DNA of 64,000 nt from Enterobacter sp. BIGb0383 (GTDB lineage: Bacteria; Pseudomonadota; Gammaproteobacteria; Enterobacterales; Enterobacteriaceae). The stretch spans positions 372,001-436,000 of the forward strand of contig NZ_RJKQ01000003.1 in assembly GCF_003751845.1 (NCBI RefSeq). The letters are read 5' to 3'. A program made the translations under genes and the position numbers. This document shows positions 10,357-21,163 of the stretch, one piece after another; position 1 is the stretch's first letter; each line of letters begins with the position of its first letter. The notes under the pieces are model-generated. The model searched no databases and had not been told where the DNA came from. It worked only from the letters and a program-made list of their open reading frames with translations.

Positions 10357-11105
10357 GGCGCATACTGCGGTTAGTTCTCCGCCTTCTGCCATTTTGCCTG
10401 CTGGCGATGATGCCCCTGCAGGCGGCGTGGGCCGCAGGTGGCGATCTTGTGATTGGCCATGGCGCCAACGGGGAGAGCTGGTCCCTGCCGGTGCAGACCC
10501 TGGTGCTGCTGACATCCCTGACGCTGCTGCCCGCAGTCCTGCTGATGATGACCGGTTTTACCCGCATCATTATCGTGCTGGGGCTGCTGCGCAATGCGCT
10601 CGGCACCGGTTCCTCGCCACCGAACCAGGTACTGCTGGGGCTGGCGCTGTTCCTGACCTTTTTTGTGATGTCGCCGGTATTTACCCAGGTCTATGATCAG
10701 GCCTGGCTCCCTCTGTCGCAGGACAAAATCAGCCTCCAGGACGCGCTGGATAAAGGCGCCGTGCCGATGCGTAACTTTATGTTTGAGCAGACGCGTGAAA
10801 CCGATCTGGCGCTCTTTACCCGCATTGCGAAACAGCCCAATTACCAGAGCCGGGACGATGTGCCCTTGCGTATCCTGCTTCCGGCATTTGTGACCAGCGA
10901 GCTGAAAAGCGGGTTTCAAATCGGATTTACCGTTTTCGTCCCCTTTATCATTATCGACCTGGTGGTGGCCAGCGTGCTGATGGCGCTGGGGATGATGATG
11001 GTTCCACCGGCGACCATGTCGCTTCCCTTCAAGCTGATGCTCTTTGTGCTGGTGGACGGCTGGCAGCTGATTATCGGCTCACTGGCCCAGAGCTTTTACA
11101 GCTAA
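10353..11105 (+). CDS. fliP: Flagellar export gate protein FliP
   Basis: The start is GTG 10353, overlapping the fliO stop (GTGA). The 250 residues carry a cleavable signal peptide ending QAAWA, then [40 protein letters not shown] and [20 protein letters not shown] sequence (here [16 protein letters not shown]), diagnostic of FliP. Five FliP copies form the core of the FliPQR export channel. Confidence 0.97.
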   Translation: MRRILRLVLRLLPFCLLAMMPLQAAWAAGGDLVIGHGANGESWSLPVQTLVLLTSLTLLPAVLLMMTGFTRIIIVLGLLRNALGTGSSPPNQVLLGLALFLTFFVMSPVFTQVYDQAWLPLSQDKISLQDALDKGAVPMRNFMFEQTRETDLALFTRIAKQPNYQSRDDVPLRILLPAFVTSELKSGFQIGFTVFVPFIIIDLVVASVLMALGMMMVPPATMSLPFKLMLFVLVDGWQLIIGSLAQSFYS

Positions 11106-11118
11106 GTGAGACACTGAA

Positions 11119-11388
11119 ATGACGCCAGAAAGCGTAATGGGCCTGGGTTTCCAGGCCGTAAAGGTTGCATTAAGCATCGCGGCGCCTCTGCTGCTCGGCT
11201 CGATGTTTACGGGGCTGGTAGTCAGCATCCTGCAGGCATCCACGCAAATCAATGAATCGACGCTCTCTTTTATCCCCAAGATACTGACGATCGTCGTGGT
11301 GATGATTGTCCTCGGTCCCTGGATGATGGGGACGCTGATGGACTATATGCGCACGGTCTTTACCGCGATCCCGGAGATGATCCGCTAG
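11119..11388 (+). CDS. fliQ: Flagellar export gate protein FliQ
   Basis: The 89 residues match the family length exactly, with two membrane helices and TGLVVSILQASTQINESTLSFIPKI, of which the QASTQINE core is strongly conserved in FliQ. It forms part of the export gate with FliP and FliR. Confidence 0.96.
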   Translation: MTPESVMGLGFQAVKVALSIAAPLLLGSMFTGLVVSILQASTQINESTLSFIPKILTIVVVMIVLGPWMMGTLMDYMRTVFTAIPEMIR

Positions 11389-11392
11389 CGCT

Positions 11393-12172
11393 ATGCAAAG
11401 CCTCTCACTCGCCGATCTCTACAGTCTTATCGGCCACTATTTCTGGCCGCTAACCCGCACTCTGGCGATGTTCAGCGCCGCACCCGTTTTTAGCGAAAAA
11501 GTGGCGGGCAGGAAGGTTAAGATCGGGCTGGCCGTCCTGATTGCTTTTCTTATTGGGCAGAATTTACCGGACAGCCATGTCGTTCTGGTGTCAGCGGACG
11601 GGCTGTGGGTGACCGCGAAGCAGATCCTCATCGGCAGCGCTATCGGGCTGACAATTCAGTTTATTTTTGCGGCCATGCGCAACGCCGGGGAAATTATCGG
11701 TCTGCAGATGGGTCTGTCGTTCGCTTCCTTTTTTGATCCCTCAGGTAACCAGAATACGCCGGTGATCGCCAGGCTGCTGAACCTGCTGTTCACGCTGCTT
11801 TTTCTGTCGCTGAATGGTCACCTGTATCTGATTCAGGTTCTGGCAGACAGCTTTACCCTGCTGCCAGTTAACGCCGCGCCCCTTCATGCCGGAGGCTTTT
11901 ATCTTCTGCTACAGACGGCGGGGGTTATCTTTAGCTGCGGGCTAAAAGTGGGGATGCCGATGATTACGCTTTTGCTGGCGCTCAATCTGACCCTCGGCCT
12001 GCTCAATCGCCTGACGCCTCAGCTCTCTATATTTGTGATCGGCTTTCCCCTCGCTATTACCGGCGGTCTGGGAGCGCTACTGCTGCTGATGGTTAACTTT
12101 GCACCGATCTTTAACGATCTGATGAACACTATCTTTCACCATCTGAATACCATTCTGCTGGGGTTTCGCTGA
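11393..12172 (+). CDS. fliR: Flagellar export gate protein FliR
   Basis: The 259-residue, six-helix membrane protein contains ALMFSAAPVFSEK-like sequence (here LAMFSAAPVFSEK), the GLQMGLSFASFFDPSGN block and LNRLTPQLSIFVIGFPL, diagnostic of FliR. It ends the flagellar transcription unit. Its stop lies one base from the end of the convergent scrR gene, with no visible terminator between them. Confidence 0.96.
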   Translation: MQSLSLADLYSLIGHYFWPLTRTLAMFSAAPVFSEKVAGRKVKIGLAVLIAFLIGQNLPDSHVVLVSADGLWVTAKQILIGSAIGLTIQFIFAAMRNAGEIIGLQMGLSFASFFDPSGNQNTPVIARLLNLLFTLLFLSLNGHLYLIQVLADSFTLLPVNAAPLHAGGFYLLLQTAGVIFSCGLKVGMPMITLLLALNLTLGLLNRLTPQLSIFVIGFPLAITGGLGALLLLMVNFAPIFNDLMNTIFHHLNTILLGFR

Positions 12173-12173
12173 C

Positions 12174-13178
12174 TCAGGATCGCAGACGCAGTGTGGCTGG
12201 CAATACGCGCTGTGGCTCGATGGGCTCCTGGCCGCCTATCATCCGGGTGATAATCTCAAAGCAGTCCTGGGCAAGGCGCGGCACGTTCTGCTCGACCGTA
12301 TCGATCTTCATCGACAGGGAGTCGTACAGATAGTGATCGTCGAAGCTGGCGATCTGGATCTCGCTCTCCAGCAAATGGTGCTGGCTCATATAGCGCAGTA
12401 CCCCTTCCAGCAGGCCGCAGGCGGCGGTAAACAGCGCTTTTGGCGGCCGACCCAGCTTCGCGCAGAGCGCGGCAAACATCTCGTACCCGCTGCCGGGGTG
12501 GTAGTTACCATGAATGATCCACTCCGGGCGGGGCGTGACGCCCGCCCGCGCAAGACCCTGCATAAAGCCTTCGAGACGATCTCGGGTGGGCGACAGGCGC
12601 GACTGGCCGCCGAGGAAGTAGATCTCATCCGGGTTGGCCCGCGCCAGGCGTTCGACTAAATCCGCCGTTGGGGTAATGGAGTCGGTGATCACCAGCGGCA
12701 GTTGGGTATCGCTCATATGGCGGTCAAACAGCACCACCGGAAGCTGCTCACTCAGCTTCACATAGTCGCTGTCGCTGAGCATGCTGGAGGCAACGATCAG
12801 GCCATCGACCTGGCGGGCGACCAGGTTATTGACCACCACCGTTTCCTGCCCGGCGTTTTCATCGGTGCAGGAGACCAGCAGCTGCAGCCCCGCTTCGCGG
12901 CAGAGATTTTCCAGCGCGTGAGAAAAAACGGCGAAACCGTAGTTGGTGATTTCCGGCACCACCAGGCCCAGCGTATGGCTGCGGTTTTCACGCAGCAGAC
13001 GGGCGTGAATACTCGGCTGATAGTGGTGTTCCCGGGCGAGGTTGAGCACGCGCTCGCGCGTCTCCCGCGCCACGCGTAGCTCCTTGCCACGGCCGTTAAG
13101 CACCAGGCTGGCGGTGGCTTTGGACACCCCTGCCAGCGCGGCGATATCACTGATGGTAACGCGTTTTGTTTTTCTCAC
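12174..13178 (-). CDS. scrR: Sucrose operon repressor ScrR
   Basis: The 334-residue LacI-family protein starts at GTG 13178 with an N-terminal helix-turn-helix ([23 protein letters not shown]) and hinge, then a periplasmic-binding-protein-like effector domain. Long stretches match the known plasmid pUR400 ScrR, for example [26 protein letters not shown] sequence and [11 protein letters not shown]. ScrR represses scr genes and is released by fructose or fructose 1-phosphate. It follows scrB by about 29 bases on the same strand. Its targets are probably the three CTAAACCGGTTTAG palindromes at 17.6 and 18.7 kb. Confidence 0.97.
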   Translation of the reverse strand: MRKTKRVTISDIAALAGVSKATASLVLNGRGKELRVARETRERVLNLAREHHYQPSIHARLLRENRSHTLGLVVPEITNYGFAVFSHALENLCREAGLQLLVSCTDENAGQETVVVNNLVARQVDGLIVASSMLSDSDYVKLSEQLPVVLFDRHMSDTQLPLVITDSITPTADLVERLARANPDEIYFLGGQSRLSPTRDRLEGFMQGLARAGVTPRPEWIIHGNYHPGSGYEMFAALCAKLGRPPKALFTAACGLLEGVLRYMSQHHLLESEIQIASFDDHYLYDSLSMKIDTVEQNVPRLAQDCFEIITRMIGGQEPIEPQRVLPATLRLRS

Positions 13179-13207
13179 GACTTCGCATCGGTTAATGAAA
13201 CAAGCAC

Positions 13208-14617
13208 CTATTCTACCATGCAGGGGCGTAACGACCAGTAGCTGGCCTGCACTTCTCCCGCGCCGCTAAAGGTGAGGCGGGCCGGATGGTTCGGGAAGTA
13301 GCGGCTGCTCATCACCCCTTCACCGTCGTTGATAAAAATCTCCACGCTGGAGTGGTCACAGAGGATATGCAGCTTACTGGCCGCGCCGGTCCAGTAGCGA
13401 TATTGCCACTCGCCGGTTTCCAGGCTGCGACGGGCCAGGCGCAGCTCGTCCGCCTGCCAGCGCAGAACCAGGGTATTCGCAAAGTCGAGGGTGATCTCAC
13501 CCTGGCGTTCGACGAGCAGTTCCAGTCGCTGCGCATCGAGTGCCGGAGCCTGGCTGACGCTGCCCTGGTAATGCTGTTTCTCACCGCGCAGAGCCTGAAG
13601 TTCCGCAACCGGATTTTGATACAGCCTGCCGTCGCGCACGCTCAGCTCGCGCAGGCAGGTCATTTGATGGATCCAGCCTGCGGCGACCGTCGGCTGGCGC
13701 ATCTCTTCTCCACCCGGCACGCCCATCCAGCCAACCATTAGACGTCGTCCGCTGGCGTCTTCGGTGGTTTGCGGGGCATAAAACTCAAACCCGGCATCGA
13801 GTTCGGTAAAGTCACCGTGGGTAAAACGCGCCTGCTGATAGTCAAGCTCACCACCCAGATACGCAGCACAATGGGTATTCAGAAAACGCTTCTCTTCGCG
13901 GGCGATGCCCTGCGGGCAGCAGATCAGCCAGCTTTTACCGCCGAGGGTGAACATATCCGGGCACTCCCACATATAGCCCGCGTCCCCCAGCCCGCCGAGG
14001 CCGCTTCCGGCGATTTCGTCGAGGTTGCGCCAGGTTTGCAGATCGTCAGACCGCAGCAGCAGAACCTTGCCACGTAACTCTGCGTCCTGCGCGCCCAGCA
14101 CCATGTACCAGCTCTCCTCATGCTTCCACACTTTCGGATCGCGGACGTGGCCGGTATAGCCTTCCGGCAGCGGAATGACCGGACCGAGCTTATCAAAGCC
14201 GCCGTCGGCGTTCTGCACCGCCAGGCATTGCCAGGCCGTGCGGGAGCCATCGTCAAATTTCACATTCCCCGTATAGCACAGGGTCAGCACGCCATCGTTA
14301 TCCACGGCGCTGCCGGAGTAGCAGCCGGTGCGGTCATACTCCTGGTCCGGCATCAGGGCAATAGGCTCATGCTGCCACTGGACTAAGTCCGCCGAGCTCC
14401 AGTGGCCCCAGCACTTATGCAGATGCTGGCAGCCGAGAGCATTCCACTGATAAAACAGATGGTAACGCCCGGCAAAATGGATAAAGCCGTTGGGATCGTT
14501 CAGCAGCCCGGTGGGCGGCGCCAGGTGCCAGCTCGGGTAGTAGCCGTCCCGTAGCGCCTTCGGCTGGCCTTTAAGTACCGCCTGTAAAATGGCGGGAAGC
14601 AGGGATTGAGCGTCCAT
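13208..14617 (-). CDS. scrB: Sucrose-6-phosphate hydrolase ScrB
   Basis: This 469-residue glycoside hydrolase family 32 enzyme splits sucrose 6-phosphate into glucose 6-phosphate and fructose in the cytoplasm. The three active-site motifs are visible: LNDPNG at about 39-44 with the nucleophilic Asp, RDP at about 159-161, and ECP at about 218-220 with the acid/base Glu. The ATG overlaps the scrA stop by one base (TAATG), so it is translationally coupled to the transporter. Confidence 0.97.
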   Translation of the reverse strand: MDAQSLLPAILQAVLKGQPKALRDGYYPSWHLAPPTGLLNDPNGFIHFAGRYHLFYQWNALGCQHLHKCWGHWSSADLVQWQHEPIALMPDQEYDRTGCYSGSAVDNDGVLTLCYTGNVKFDDGSRTAWQCLAVQNADGGFDKLGPVIPLPEGYTGHVRDPKVWKHEESWYMVLGAQDAELRGKVLLLRSDDLQTWRNLDEIAGSGLGGLGDAGYMWECPDMFTLGGKSWLICCPQGIAREEKRFLNTHCAAYLGGELDYQQARFTHGDFTELDAGFEFYAPQTTEDASGRRLMVGWMGVPGGEEMRQPTVAAGWIHQMTCLRELSVRDGRLYQNPVAELQALRGEKQHYQGSVSQAPALDAQRLELLVERQGEITLDFANTLVLRWQADELRLARRSLETGEWQYRYWTGAASKLHILCDHSSVEIFINDGEGVMSSRYFPNHPARLTFSGAGEVQASYWSLRPCMVE

Positions 14618-15987
14618 TATTCAGCGTCCGTTTTGTATTTCAGCAGGTAAGAGACGATAAAGGCCACGCTAAAGGCGATAACCATTCCGATAGCATAGTT
14701 GAGCAGGGAACTGGCCTGCACAATCGCCATACCCGGGATGCCCGTCAGCCCGACCGCCGTCATATAGACATGGACCGAGACCACCCAGGCGCCGCCCACT
14801 GCACCGCCGATCAGCGCGGCAATAAAGGGTTTCATAAAGCGCAGGTTGATACCGAAAATGGCCGCCTCGGTAATACCGAGCAGGGCAGAGAAGGCCGACG
14901 GCAGCGCGATCGCTTTGATCTTCACATCTTTGGTTTTAAACCACACCGCCAGACAGGCACCGCCCTGGGCTACGTTCGCCATCGCCCAGATCGGCAGCAG
15001 GAAGTTCACGCCAATTGACGGGTTACCCAGCAGTCCGGCTTCGATAGCGTGGAAACTGTGGTGGACGCCGGTGATCACGATGGCCGAATAGAGCCCGCCA
15101 AACAGCAGTCCCGCCAGCCAGCCAGCGTGGGCAATCAGGGTGCTCAGCACAAAGGAGATGCCGTCGCCCAGCGCACGGCCCGCCGGGCCAATGATCAGCA
15201 TGGCGATAAAGCCGGAGATAATCACCGTCAGGAACGGGGTGAGGATCAGATCCAGCGCGTCGGGGATAATTTTACGCAGCCGTTTTTCCAGCAGGCTCAT
15301 AAACCACACCGCCAGCAGCACCGGGAACACCGTGCCCTGATAGCCGATCATGGCGACTTCAAGGCCGAAGAAGTTCATGGTGTGGAAGCCCGACGCCACG
15401 CCCCAGGCGTTGGTCAGCGCAGGATGGGTCAGGATGCCGCCAAGGGTGGCGCCAAGATAGGGGTTGCCGCCAAACTCGCGGGCGGCGGTAAAGCCAATCA
15501 GGATCGGCAGGATAATAAAGGCCGCCGAGCTGAACATGTCGAGCATGATATAGAGGGCGTTATCCGGGTTCACCCAGCCGTAGGTTTTGACCATCCCCAG
15601 CAGGCCCATCAGCAGACCGGAGGCGACGATAGCCGGAATAATCGGCACGAAAATATTCGACAGCAGGCGGGCGATACGCTGGAACGGGTTCAGCTTGCGG
15701 GCGGCAATATCCGCCGCCTCTGACTTGCTCGCCTCGCTGATGCCCGCCGCTTCGATAAAGGCGGCGTAGACTTTGTTGACCAGCCCGGTGCCAAAGATAA
15801 TCTGCAGTTGGCCGGCGTTGCGGAAGCAGCCCTTTACGCCCTCGATTTTCTCGATGGCGGCGGTGTCGGCTTTGGCGTCCTCAACCAGCACCAGGCGCAG
15901 GCGGGTGGCGCAGTGGGCGGCGCTGGCAATGTTCTCTTTGCCTCCCAGCAGCGGCAGTAACGACCGGGAAATTTGTGCAAAATCCAT
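14617..15987 (-). CDS. scrA: PTS sucrose transporter EIIBC, ScrA
   Basis: The 456 residues combine an N-terminal EIIB domain with phosphocysteine motif AHCATRLRLVL (Cys about 26) and an EIIC membrane domain (NIFVPIIPAIVASGLLMG, GGILTHPALTNAWG, TGVHHSFHAIEAGLLGNP). It is nearly collinear with plasmid pUR400 ScrA. It imports sucrose with phosphorylation to sucrose 6-phosphate and lacks its own EIIA, so it relies on the glucose EIIA as in other scr systems. Confidence 0.97.
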   Translation of the reverse strand: MDFAQISRSLLPLLGGKENIASAAHCATRLRLVLVEDAKADTAAIEKIEGVKGCFRNAGQLQIIFGTGLVNKVYAAFIEAAGISEASKSEAADIAARKLNPFQRIARLLSNIFVPIIPAIVASGLLMGLLGMVKTYGWVNPDNALYIMLDMFSSAAFIILPILIGFTAAREFGGNPYLGATLGGILTHPALTNAWGVASGFHTMNFFGLEVAMIGYQGTVFPVLLAVWFMSLLEKRLRKIIPDALDLILTPFLTVIISGFIAMLIIGPAGRALGDGISFVLSTLIAHAGWLAGLLFGGLYSAIVITGVHHSFHAIEAGLLGNPSIGVNFLLPIWAMANVAQGGACLAVWFKTKDVKIKAIALPSAFSALLGITEAAIFGINLRFMKPFIAALIGGAVGGAWVVSVHVYMTAVGLTGIPGMAIVQASSLLNYAIGMVIAFSVAFIVSYLLKYKTDAE

Positions 15988-16026
15988 AAAAACCTCTGTC
16001 TTGTCGTTTTTGTGATTCAGAACCGG

Positions 16027-16048
16027 CGAAACGGCCCCCGAAGGGGCC
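16027..16048 (-). terminator. Stem-loop between scrY and scrA
   Basis: On the minus strand GGCCCC-TTCG-GGGGCC is followed by GTTTCG. This stable tetraloop hairpin with a weak T stretch lies just after the scrY stop and could reduce read-through from the porin gene into scrA and scrB. Confidence 0.5.
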
Positions 16049-16053
16049 TGTTA

Positions 16054-17630
<1,577 letters not shown>

Positions 17631-17674
17631 TGCTGAATCATAATCACGCTTAAATTCAGGGCGCAATCAAAATA

Positions 17675-17690
17675 GCTAAACCGGTTTAGT
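17675..17690. promoter_or_regulatory. ScrR operator 2 upstream of scrY
   Basis: A second copy of the CTAAACCGGTTTAG palindrome lies exactly 60 bases from operator 1, centre to centre, between scrY and the scrK terminator. The spacing is near six helical turns, which would allow repressor molecules on one face of the DNA to cooperate. Confidence 0.82.
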
Positions 17691-17706
17691 GATTGTGAGA
17701 CGAGTC

Positions 17707-17734
17707 GCAAAACGGGCCGCCGGAGAGGCGGCCC
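17707..17734 (-). terminator. Terminator after scrK
   Basis: On the minus strand GGGCCGCC-TCTCC-GGCGGCCC is followed by GTTTTG just after the scrK stop. This separates scrK from scrYAB, which has its own operators and presumably its own promoter. Confidence 0.7.
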
Positions 17735-17738
17735 GACC

Positions 17739-18665
17739 TCAGGAAAGGGCCAGTTGAAGCTGAGGAAGGTGGGGCAGAGCTGTCATCGCCCCTTTTGCCG
17801 TGGTGGCCAGCGCCCCACAGGCCTGGGCGGCGGCCAGGCGGGCCGCCAGCTGGGCCGTATTTTGCGGCAGACCGTACTGCGCCAGACCCCACAGCAGACC
17901 GGCGACAAAGGCATCTCCTGCGCCGGTCGTATCGATACTGGTAACCGGCAGCGTTGGATAGTGCGTCACTTCGCCCTGATAGCAGGCGAAAACGCCCGCT
18001 TTGCCCTGCGTGACCAGCAGTAGCTGCAGCCCGAATCGCGCCGCCAGCTGCGGCATCCTGCCTTCGATCTCCACAGAGCCGCTGATAAACGCCAGCTCTT
18101 CCCCGGACAGTTTCACCACGTCCGCCAGAGCCAGCGCATCGGCCAGGCACTGACGTAGCGCCCGCGCATCCGGCCACAGGTCGGCCCGGATATTAGGATC
18201 AAAGCTGACAAAACCCCCGGCGGCCTTTACCTGGCGCATGGCTTCCAGGGTCGTGGAGCGCGAAGGCTCGCAGGCCAGGGCTATCGAGCAGCAGTGCAGC
18301 CACTCTCCGGCCTGGAAAGCGGGCAGATCGCCGATCTCCACAAACTGGTCGGCGCTCGGGCGGACCATAAAGGTAAAGGAGCGCTCGCCCTCATCGTCCA
18401 GCGCCACCACGACGGTTGAGGTTCGCTGGTCTGAATCGACCGACAGATACGTTGTGTCCACCTGCTCTGCGGCCAGCGTCCGGCGCATAAAGTGGCCGAA
18501 AGGATCTCCGCCGACCCGGCCAATAAAGCCGCTGCTGCCCGCCAGGCGCGCAATCCCCACCGCGACGTTTGCCGGCGCACCGCCGGGGCACTGCAGTAGC
18601 TTTCCGTCTCCGTCGGGCAAGAGGTCTACGACGGCATCACCCAGACACCATACTCGAGCTGACAT
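17739..18665 (-). CDS. scrK: Fructokinase ScrK
   Basis: Starting at ATG 18665 (GGGAGA 5 bases upstream), this is 308 residues of a PfkB-family sugar kinase: GGAPANVAVGIARLAG near the N-terminus, and the ATP/anion-hole signature DTTGAGDAFVAGLLWGL near residue 250 with its catalytic Asp. It phosphorylates the fructose released by ScrB. A start at 18692 is possible but would place the operator even closer and has no good ribosome site. Confidence 0.96.
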   Translation of the reverse strand: MSARVWCLGDAVVDLLPDGDGKLLQCPGGAPANVAVGIARLAGSSGFIGRVGGDPFGHFMRRTLAAEQVDTTYLSVDSDQRTSTVVVALDDEGERSFTFMVRPSADQFVEIGDLPAFQAGEWLHCCSIALACEPSRSTTLEAMRQVKAAGGFVSFDPNIRADLWPDARALRQCLADALALADVVKLSGEELAFISGSVEIEGRMPQLAARFGLQLLLVTQGKAGVFACYQGEVTHYPTLPVTSIDTTGAGDAFVAGLLWGLAQYGLPQNTAQLAARLAAAQACGALATTAKGAMTALPHLPQLQLALS

Positions 18666-18699
18666 GTCATTCTCCCATAATGTGTATGGCATAAATATG

Positions 18700-18715
18700 A
18701 CTAAACCGGTTTAGC
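18700..18715. promoter_or_regulatory. ScrR operator upstream of scrK
   Basis: A third copy of the CTAAACCGGTTTAG palindrome (18701-18714) lies about 36 bases before the scrK start, placing scrK under the same repressor as scrYAB. Confidence 0.83.
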
Positions 18716-18848
18716 AAATCAACGAGAAAAATAAGAAGGCGTTGCAGAAGAACCCGTATCAATTTTGGGGGCTTCATTTTTGTAGACTCTGGCGTTTTAA
18801 TAAATGTGCAATAACAACAATAAACACGATGGAGAAGGGAAGGGAGTC

Positions 18849-19289
18849 ATGGGCATTTTCAGCAACACACGGCAGTTAAAAAAGTTACATCAGCATATTG
18901 AGGCGAAGTGTATCCCGGTTACTTCTAAGGATGAACTGGTCCCGCAGGTTCAGGAGCTTGAACGCTACCTTGGACGCACTGACTTTACGGCACTCCGCGG
19001 CCGTAAGCGAATCGCGAGTATCCTGACCGCGATTGTGTCGCTGCCCGTGCTGGGCTATGGCGCCATTATTGGGCTGGATCGTTACTTTGCCTTCGAGGCT
19101 GGAGGCTTCAATGCGAGGCAGGTTACCCTTGATATTGCTCAGTGGCTTGCCGGCAATATGCAGGGATTAGCGGTCTATGGCGTACTGTTCCTGGTGATTA
19201 CCTTTTACTACCGCTGGATCGATTTCTGCATGGGGAGAAAAGTGAAGAACGTGATTAAGCAGTTTATGACGCAAACCGGCGGTCTTTGA
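18849..19289 (+). CDS. Two-helix membrane protein of unknown function
   Basis: ATG 18849 after GGGAG gives 146 residues. An earlier in-frame start at 18804 is less likely. A hydrophilic N-terminal part (about 1-55) precedes two membrane helices at about 57-77 (LTAIVSLPVLGYGAIIGL) and 102-122 (VYGVLFLVITFYY), with a basic C-terminal tail. I do not recognise the family. It stands alone between the scr genes and the fimbrial regulators, convergent with the FidL-like gene. Confidence 0.75.
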   Translation: MGIFSNTRQLKKLHQHIEAKCIPVTSKDELVPQVQELERYLGRTDFTALRGRKRIASILTAIVSLPVLGYGAIIGLDRYFAFEAGGFNARQVTLDIAQWLAGNMQGLAVYGVLFLVITFYYRWIDFCMGRKVKNVIKQFMTQTGGL

Positions 19290-19292
19290 GCA

Positions 19293-19787
19293 TTAAGATG
19301 CATTGATCACGCAGACGAACAGCGGCGAGTAGAGATTACCGATGGCCCAGGCATTATTGAATGCCGCGATCTTAACGTAGCGCCCGGTGCGAGAATCGAT
19401 ACTAAAGATCAGTTTATCCATCAGGCCGTCATTCGCCGTATCGGCGGCCCTTTTGTCCAGCACGATATTCGTCAAATGCAGGGTATTACCGCTCTGAAGT
19501 GCATAATCGAAGCTATAGGATCGTGCGGCCCTCTCATCGACTCCCCCGCTGTTCACCGTTCCCGTCATATCTAAGTAGCCGGTGCGATCTTCCCGCATAT
19601 TCAGGTAAATATTCAGGTTCGCCGCGAAGCGGGCTGATTTATCACGCATGGAAAGGGTAGCCGAACAGTCGGAGCCGAAAAGACGCTGCGTTTTTTCCTG
19701 CAGGGTCAGGATCCACAGGGTGGCGAGTATGACAATAATCAGCGCCACGAGCAGTGAAATTATGATTTTTTTATTTTTTAATTTCAT
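19293..19787 (-). CDS. FidL-like membrane protein (first fimbrial locus)
   Basis: The start MKLKNKK at 19787 gives 164 residues. One membrane helix at about 8-28 is followed by an extracytoplasmic domain with two Cys (SDCSATLSM and FVCVINAS). Layout and neighbour match the FidL-like proteins found beside CadC-type regulators in enterobacteria. It begins inside the end of the preceding regulator gene (17-base overlap), so the two are almost certainly co-translated and probably act together at the membrane. Function is inferred from context only. Confidence 0.7.
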   Translation of the reverse strand: MKLKNKKIIISLLVALIIVILATLWILTLQEKTQRLFGSDCSATLSMRDKSARFAANLNIYLNMREDRTGYLDMTGTVNSGGVDERAARSYSFDYALQSGNTLHLTNIVLDKRAADTANDGLMDKLIFSIDSRTGRYVKIAAFNNAWAIGNLYSPLFVCVINAS

Positions 19788-20562
19788 AAGCTGTCTCGTA
19801 AATACTGGAGCAGGAAGAGAACGACTTTCTGGCCGGATCGGTATTTCTGCAGATGGATAAAAACACCCGGCCGCTGGAACCATAGTTCACCGGTTCCGCT
19901 GCCTGGAAATAGACATCGCCATCAGGACGGCAGGTCATTTTCTCTGCATCAAGCATATCTTTGACTATCGCCAGCTTGATGGGGATGGTTTCCGGCGTTG
20001 CGGGCGTAAAAGAAAAAACCCGGCAGCCATTCACTTCGCCCACCGACCAGGTTTTTTGGCTAAGCGGTTCGTCGCTATTTTTACTGATAAAGACGCTGTC
20101 TTTAACTATCAGAAATAGCACAAGAACCAGCAGCCCGGCGGTAATGAAAAGGGCGGTGGCACCCCGTTTTTTCTTCGGATCATTTTCGATAACCAGGACC
20201 GGCACATCCTGCTGCCGTTCACCTAACACATGTTTTTCAACCGGCAGATCGGCGGAGAGCATAAATCCTATTCTCGGCACCGTAACGATTATCTCTTCGT
20301 TAAGCCCCAGGTTGCGAAAAATGTTTCTGAGATCGGAAATATATTTATTCAAACTGTTATTTGAGGAGCGTAAACCGTGGGCATCCCAGACATGGCTGAG
20401 TATTTCATCCCTGCTGACAACGTCACCCTGCCTCTCCAGTAAAAAAGCCAGCAGGCGGCTCGTCGTCGTGGTTAATGCGATGCTGGAGGCTTCATCATGA
20501 TCCAGCCAGATTAAACCGTCAGTATCCCTGAAGTTTATGGTGTTATTAATGGTGTAGAACAT
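19771..20562 (-). CDS. CadC-like membrane-bound transcription regulator
   Basis: The 263 residues comprise an OmpR-type winged helix at about 15-103 (TSRLLAFLLERQGDVVSRDEIL and NNSLNKYISDLRNIFRNLG), a single membrane helix at about 135-153, and a short periplasmic domain with Cys residues (NGCRVF, MTCRP, SICRN, SSCSS). This is the CadC/ToxR layout, in which a periplasmic sensor controls a cytoplasmic DNA-binding domain without phosphorylation. Lying beside a fimbrial operon, it is a likely fimbrial regulator. A second, similarly built gene stands by the other fimbrial operon at 56929. Confidence 0.85.
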   Translation of the reverse strand: MFYTINNTINFRDTDGLIWLDHDEASSIALTTTTSRLLAFLLERQGDVVSRDEILSHVWDAHGLRSSNNSLNKYISDLRNIFRNLGLNEEIIVTVPRIGFMLSADLPVEKHVLGERQQDVPVLVIENDPKKKRGATALFITAGLLVLVLFLIVKDSVFISKNSDEPLSQKTWSVGEVNGCRVFSFTPATPETIPIKLAIVKDMLDAEKMTCRPDGDVYFQAAEPVNYGSSGRVFLSICRNTDPARKSFSSCSSIYETAYEIKK

Positions 20563-21163
20563 CCCATACTCCCGGGGGAAGAATCATCTTAAAAAGCATA
20601 ACGCCTTTCTTTTCTAAAGAAAAATATGATTTCACTGGATTCCGCGTCTGGTGTGTTGGTCTGTATTGGACTGGTATTTTCTTGTAAATCAGAATTATGT
20701 TCCTTATCTGTGATTTTTTGCGATACAAATAGCCACTTTCTAAGAAAAATCTACAATGGCCCTCATTCCTGGTGATCGCCGCCGTGGAGGGGTAAGGACT
20801 GGCCGATTAATCTTCAGCTCTCGTAATGAAAGAAAGATACCCAGGAAAAATCCTGGATAAAGGGTGCGCCTATCAATGCTCGCGATGGTTATAAAAAAAT
20901 CCTATTAAGTGTGTGGGATTAAGTTTTAGCTTTGTGAAGTTTTCCGGGGTTAAATTTTGACTTGTTGCGATTGGTTTGGTTTTTATGACTGCTTTTTAAT
21001 TAATTAGTGGTTTTTAATGTCTTTGGTTTGGTTTTTGTTGGGCGGAAGATGCTGGTGTTGCATAATTTATCCAGCATTGAACGCTGGTAGTGCCTGAGCG
21101 AAAAAGAGAACGCCCGGGCGAGCGTTGGTTTTTTTAAACGAATGGAATTGATGTGCTAAAAAT
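20563..21163. promoter_or_regulatory. AT-rich divergent region between two fimbrial regulators
   Basis: These 600 bases separate the CadC-like gene from the LuxR-type gene and hold no credible ORF. They are T-rich towards the LuxR gene and contain the direct repeat TTGGTTTGGTTTTT at 20971-20984 and 21023-21036. AT-rich regulatory DNA of this kind is typical of H-NS-silenced fimbrial loci, but no individual site can be assigned. Confidence 0.45.

Noticed and set aside
20971..21036. Direct repeat TTGGTTTGGTTTTT as a possible operator pair
   Set aside because: Low complexity in a T-rich stretch makes chance likely. It is recorded in the intergenic feature only.
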